Assembly (NCBI GenBank): GCA_900553145.1
Contig: USCL01000084.1
Location: 1 to 13,293, forward strand
Source: an uncultured Desulfovibrio sp.
GTDB lineage: Bacteria; Desulfobacterota; Desulfovibrionia; Desulfovibrionales; Desulfovibrionaceae
Reading direction: 5' to 3'
Length of the DNA stretch: 13,293 bases
Made by a program: the position numbers and the translations under genes. The notes beneath the pieces are model-generated. The model saw nothing but the letters and a program-made list of their open reading frames with translations, was not told the origin of the DNA and did not search any database. How positions within the stretch are numbered: the stretch's first letter is position 1; every line of letters starts with the position of its first letter. Of this stretch, positions 13,054-13,293 are shown in pieces.

Positions 13054-13079
13054 AAAAAAGAAGGGAAAGGGCGTTTCCC
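13054..13079 (-). terminator. Weak terminator-like hairpin in the dapL leader
   Basis: On the minus strand GGGAAA pairs with TTTCCC around a 5-base loop (plus 13063-13079), followed by TTCTTTTTT (plus 13054-13062). It ends about 22 bases before the dapL ATG, just upstream of the AGGAG. The stem is only 6 bp, so this may be a weak terminator, an attenuator or chance. Upstream, 13084-13125 has a further imperfect hairpin (GGGGC...GCCCC). A TTGACA at plus 13194-13199 (minus strand) could be the -35 of dapL, but I see no good -10 at 16-18 bases. Confidence 0.35.
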
Positions 13080-13231
13080 ATAGAACAGGAGGGGAAGGGG
13101 CTTTTCCGAAAAAGAGCCCCCATTCCACAGAGTTCCCGTCCTCAAGACGTCCATAAAGGCCAATGAAGGACAGTGCGCCGCAATAGCCTTGCCTGTCAAA
13201 GGACATCCCCTGCGTCCCCCCAATACAAAAG

Positions 13232-13293
13232 ACGAACGTTTTAGGGGGATGGGGGGTGGGGTTCGGGGAGGGGGAAGGGACCCTTTTGGAAAA
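13232..13293. repeat. G-rich intergenic element, copy B (cut by window end)
   Basis: A G-run tract similar to the start of the element at 9060-9154 (35 of 50 ungapped positions identical by hand count; the G-richness inflates this). It ends at the window edge with GGGACCCTTTTGGAAAA, which looks like the start of a fold-back arm. Its five or more G-runs could form a quadruplex. Confidence 0.5.

Noticed and set aside
13032..13206. Lysine riboswitch or Lys-rich leader peptide before dapL
   Set aside because: The region holds only simple hairpins and an ORF without a Lys run; the conserved lysine-riboswitch junction is not visible.
13032..13223. 64-codon N-terminal extension of dapL
   Set aside because: Contains no family residues, no ribosome site, and covers the hairpins upstream; AGGAG before ATG 13031 fits the normal DapL N-terminus.

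Overview
The window looks like a chromosomal segment of a high-GC sulfate- or sulfite-reducing deltaproteobacterium of the Desulfovibrionaceae (Desulfovibrio/Bilophila type). This rests on gene content (LL-diaminopimelate aminotransferase, an aroA-tyrA pair, a GlcD-type flavoprotein with a GlcF-type Fe-S partner, a 570-residue ribosomal protein S1), on high-GC codon use, and on G-rich and CCGGCGG...CCGCC intergenic repeats of a kind I recall from that family. The genus is an inference. All genes appear chromosomal; I see no integrase, transposase, CRISPR array, rRNA or tRNA.

Layout. 1-82: last codons of ribonuclease HI (+), then two terminator-like hairpins. 399-2111: rpsA, ribosomal protein S1 (+), with a good promoter candidate, a strong Shine-Dalgarno and an intrinsic terminator. 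2187-2792: a gene-free, AT-rich stretch. 2793-5256: two minus-strand genes with an 11-base overlap, a bifunctional NAD(P)H-hydrate repair enzyme followed by a VanW-family protein. 5257-5587: divergent control region with clustered TTCAC/GTGAA half-sites. 5588-8275: glcD-glcF (+), a two-component oxidase for D-lactate, glycolate or a similar 2-hydroxyacid. 8277-8384: repeat hairpin plus a 23-bp perfect hairpin that probably terminates from both sides. 8421-8909: GNAT acetyltransferase (-). 9161-11268: aroA-tyrA (-), coupled by an ATGA overlap. 11291-11531: the aroA leader. 11772-13031: dapL (-). 13232-13293: start of a second G-rich repeat.

How the genes work together. aroA and tyrA form 5-enolpyruvylshikimate-3-phosphate and then divert prephenate towards tyrosine. 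dapL makes LL-diaminopimelate for lysine and peptidoglycan. GlcD/GlcF would pass electrons from a 2-hydroxyacid through flavin and Fe-S clusters towards the membrane pool.

The most notable find is an apparently complete transcription attenuator in front of aroA: a TTGACA promoter, an AAAGGA ribosome site, a 35-codon leader ORF with four consecutive Tyr codons and a Phe codon, a hairpin across the leader stop codon, and an 11-bp GC-rich terminator with a U-tract just before aroA. This predicts that aroA-tyrA responds to charged tRNA-Tyr (and perhaps tRNA-Phe). Weaker terminator-in-leader arrangements also precede the GNAT gene and dapL.
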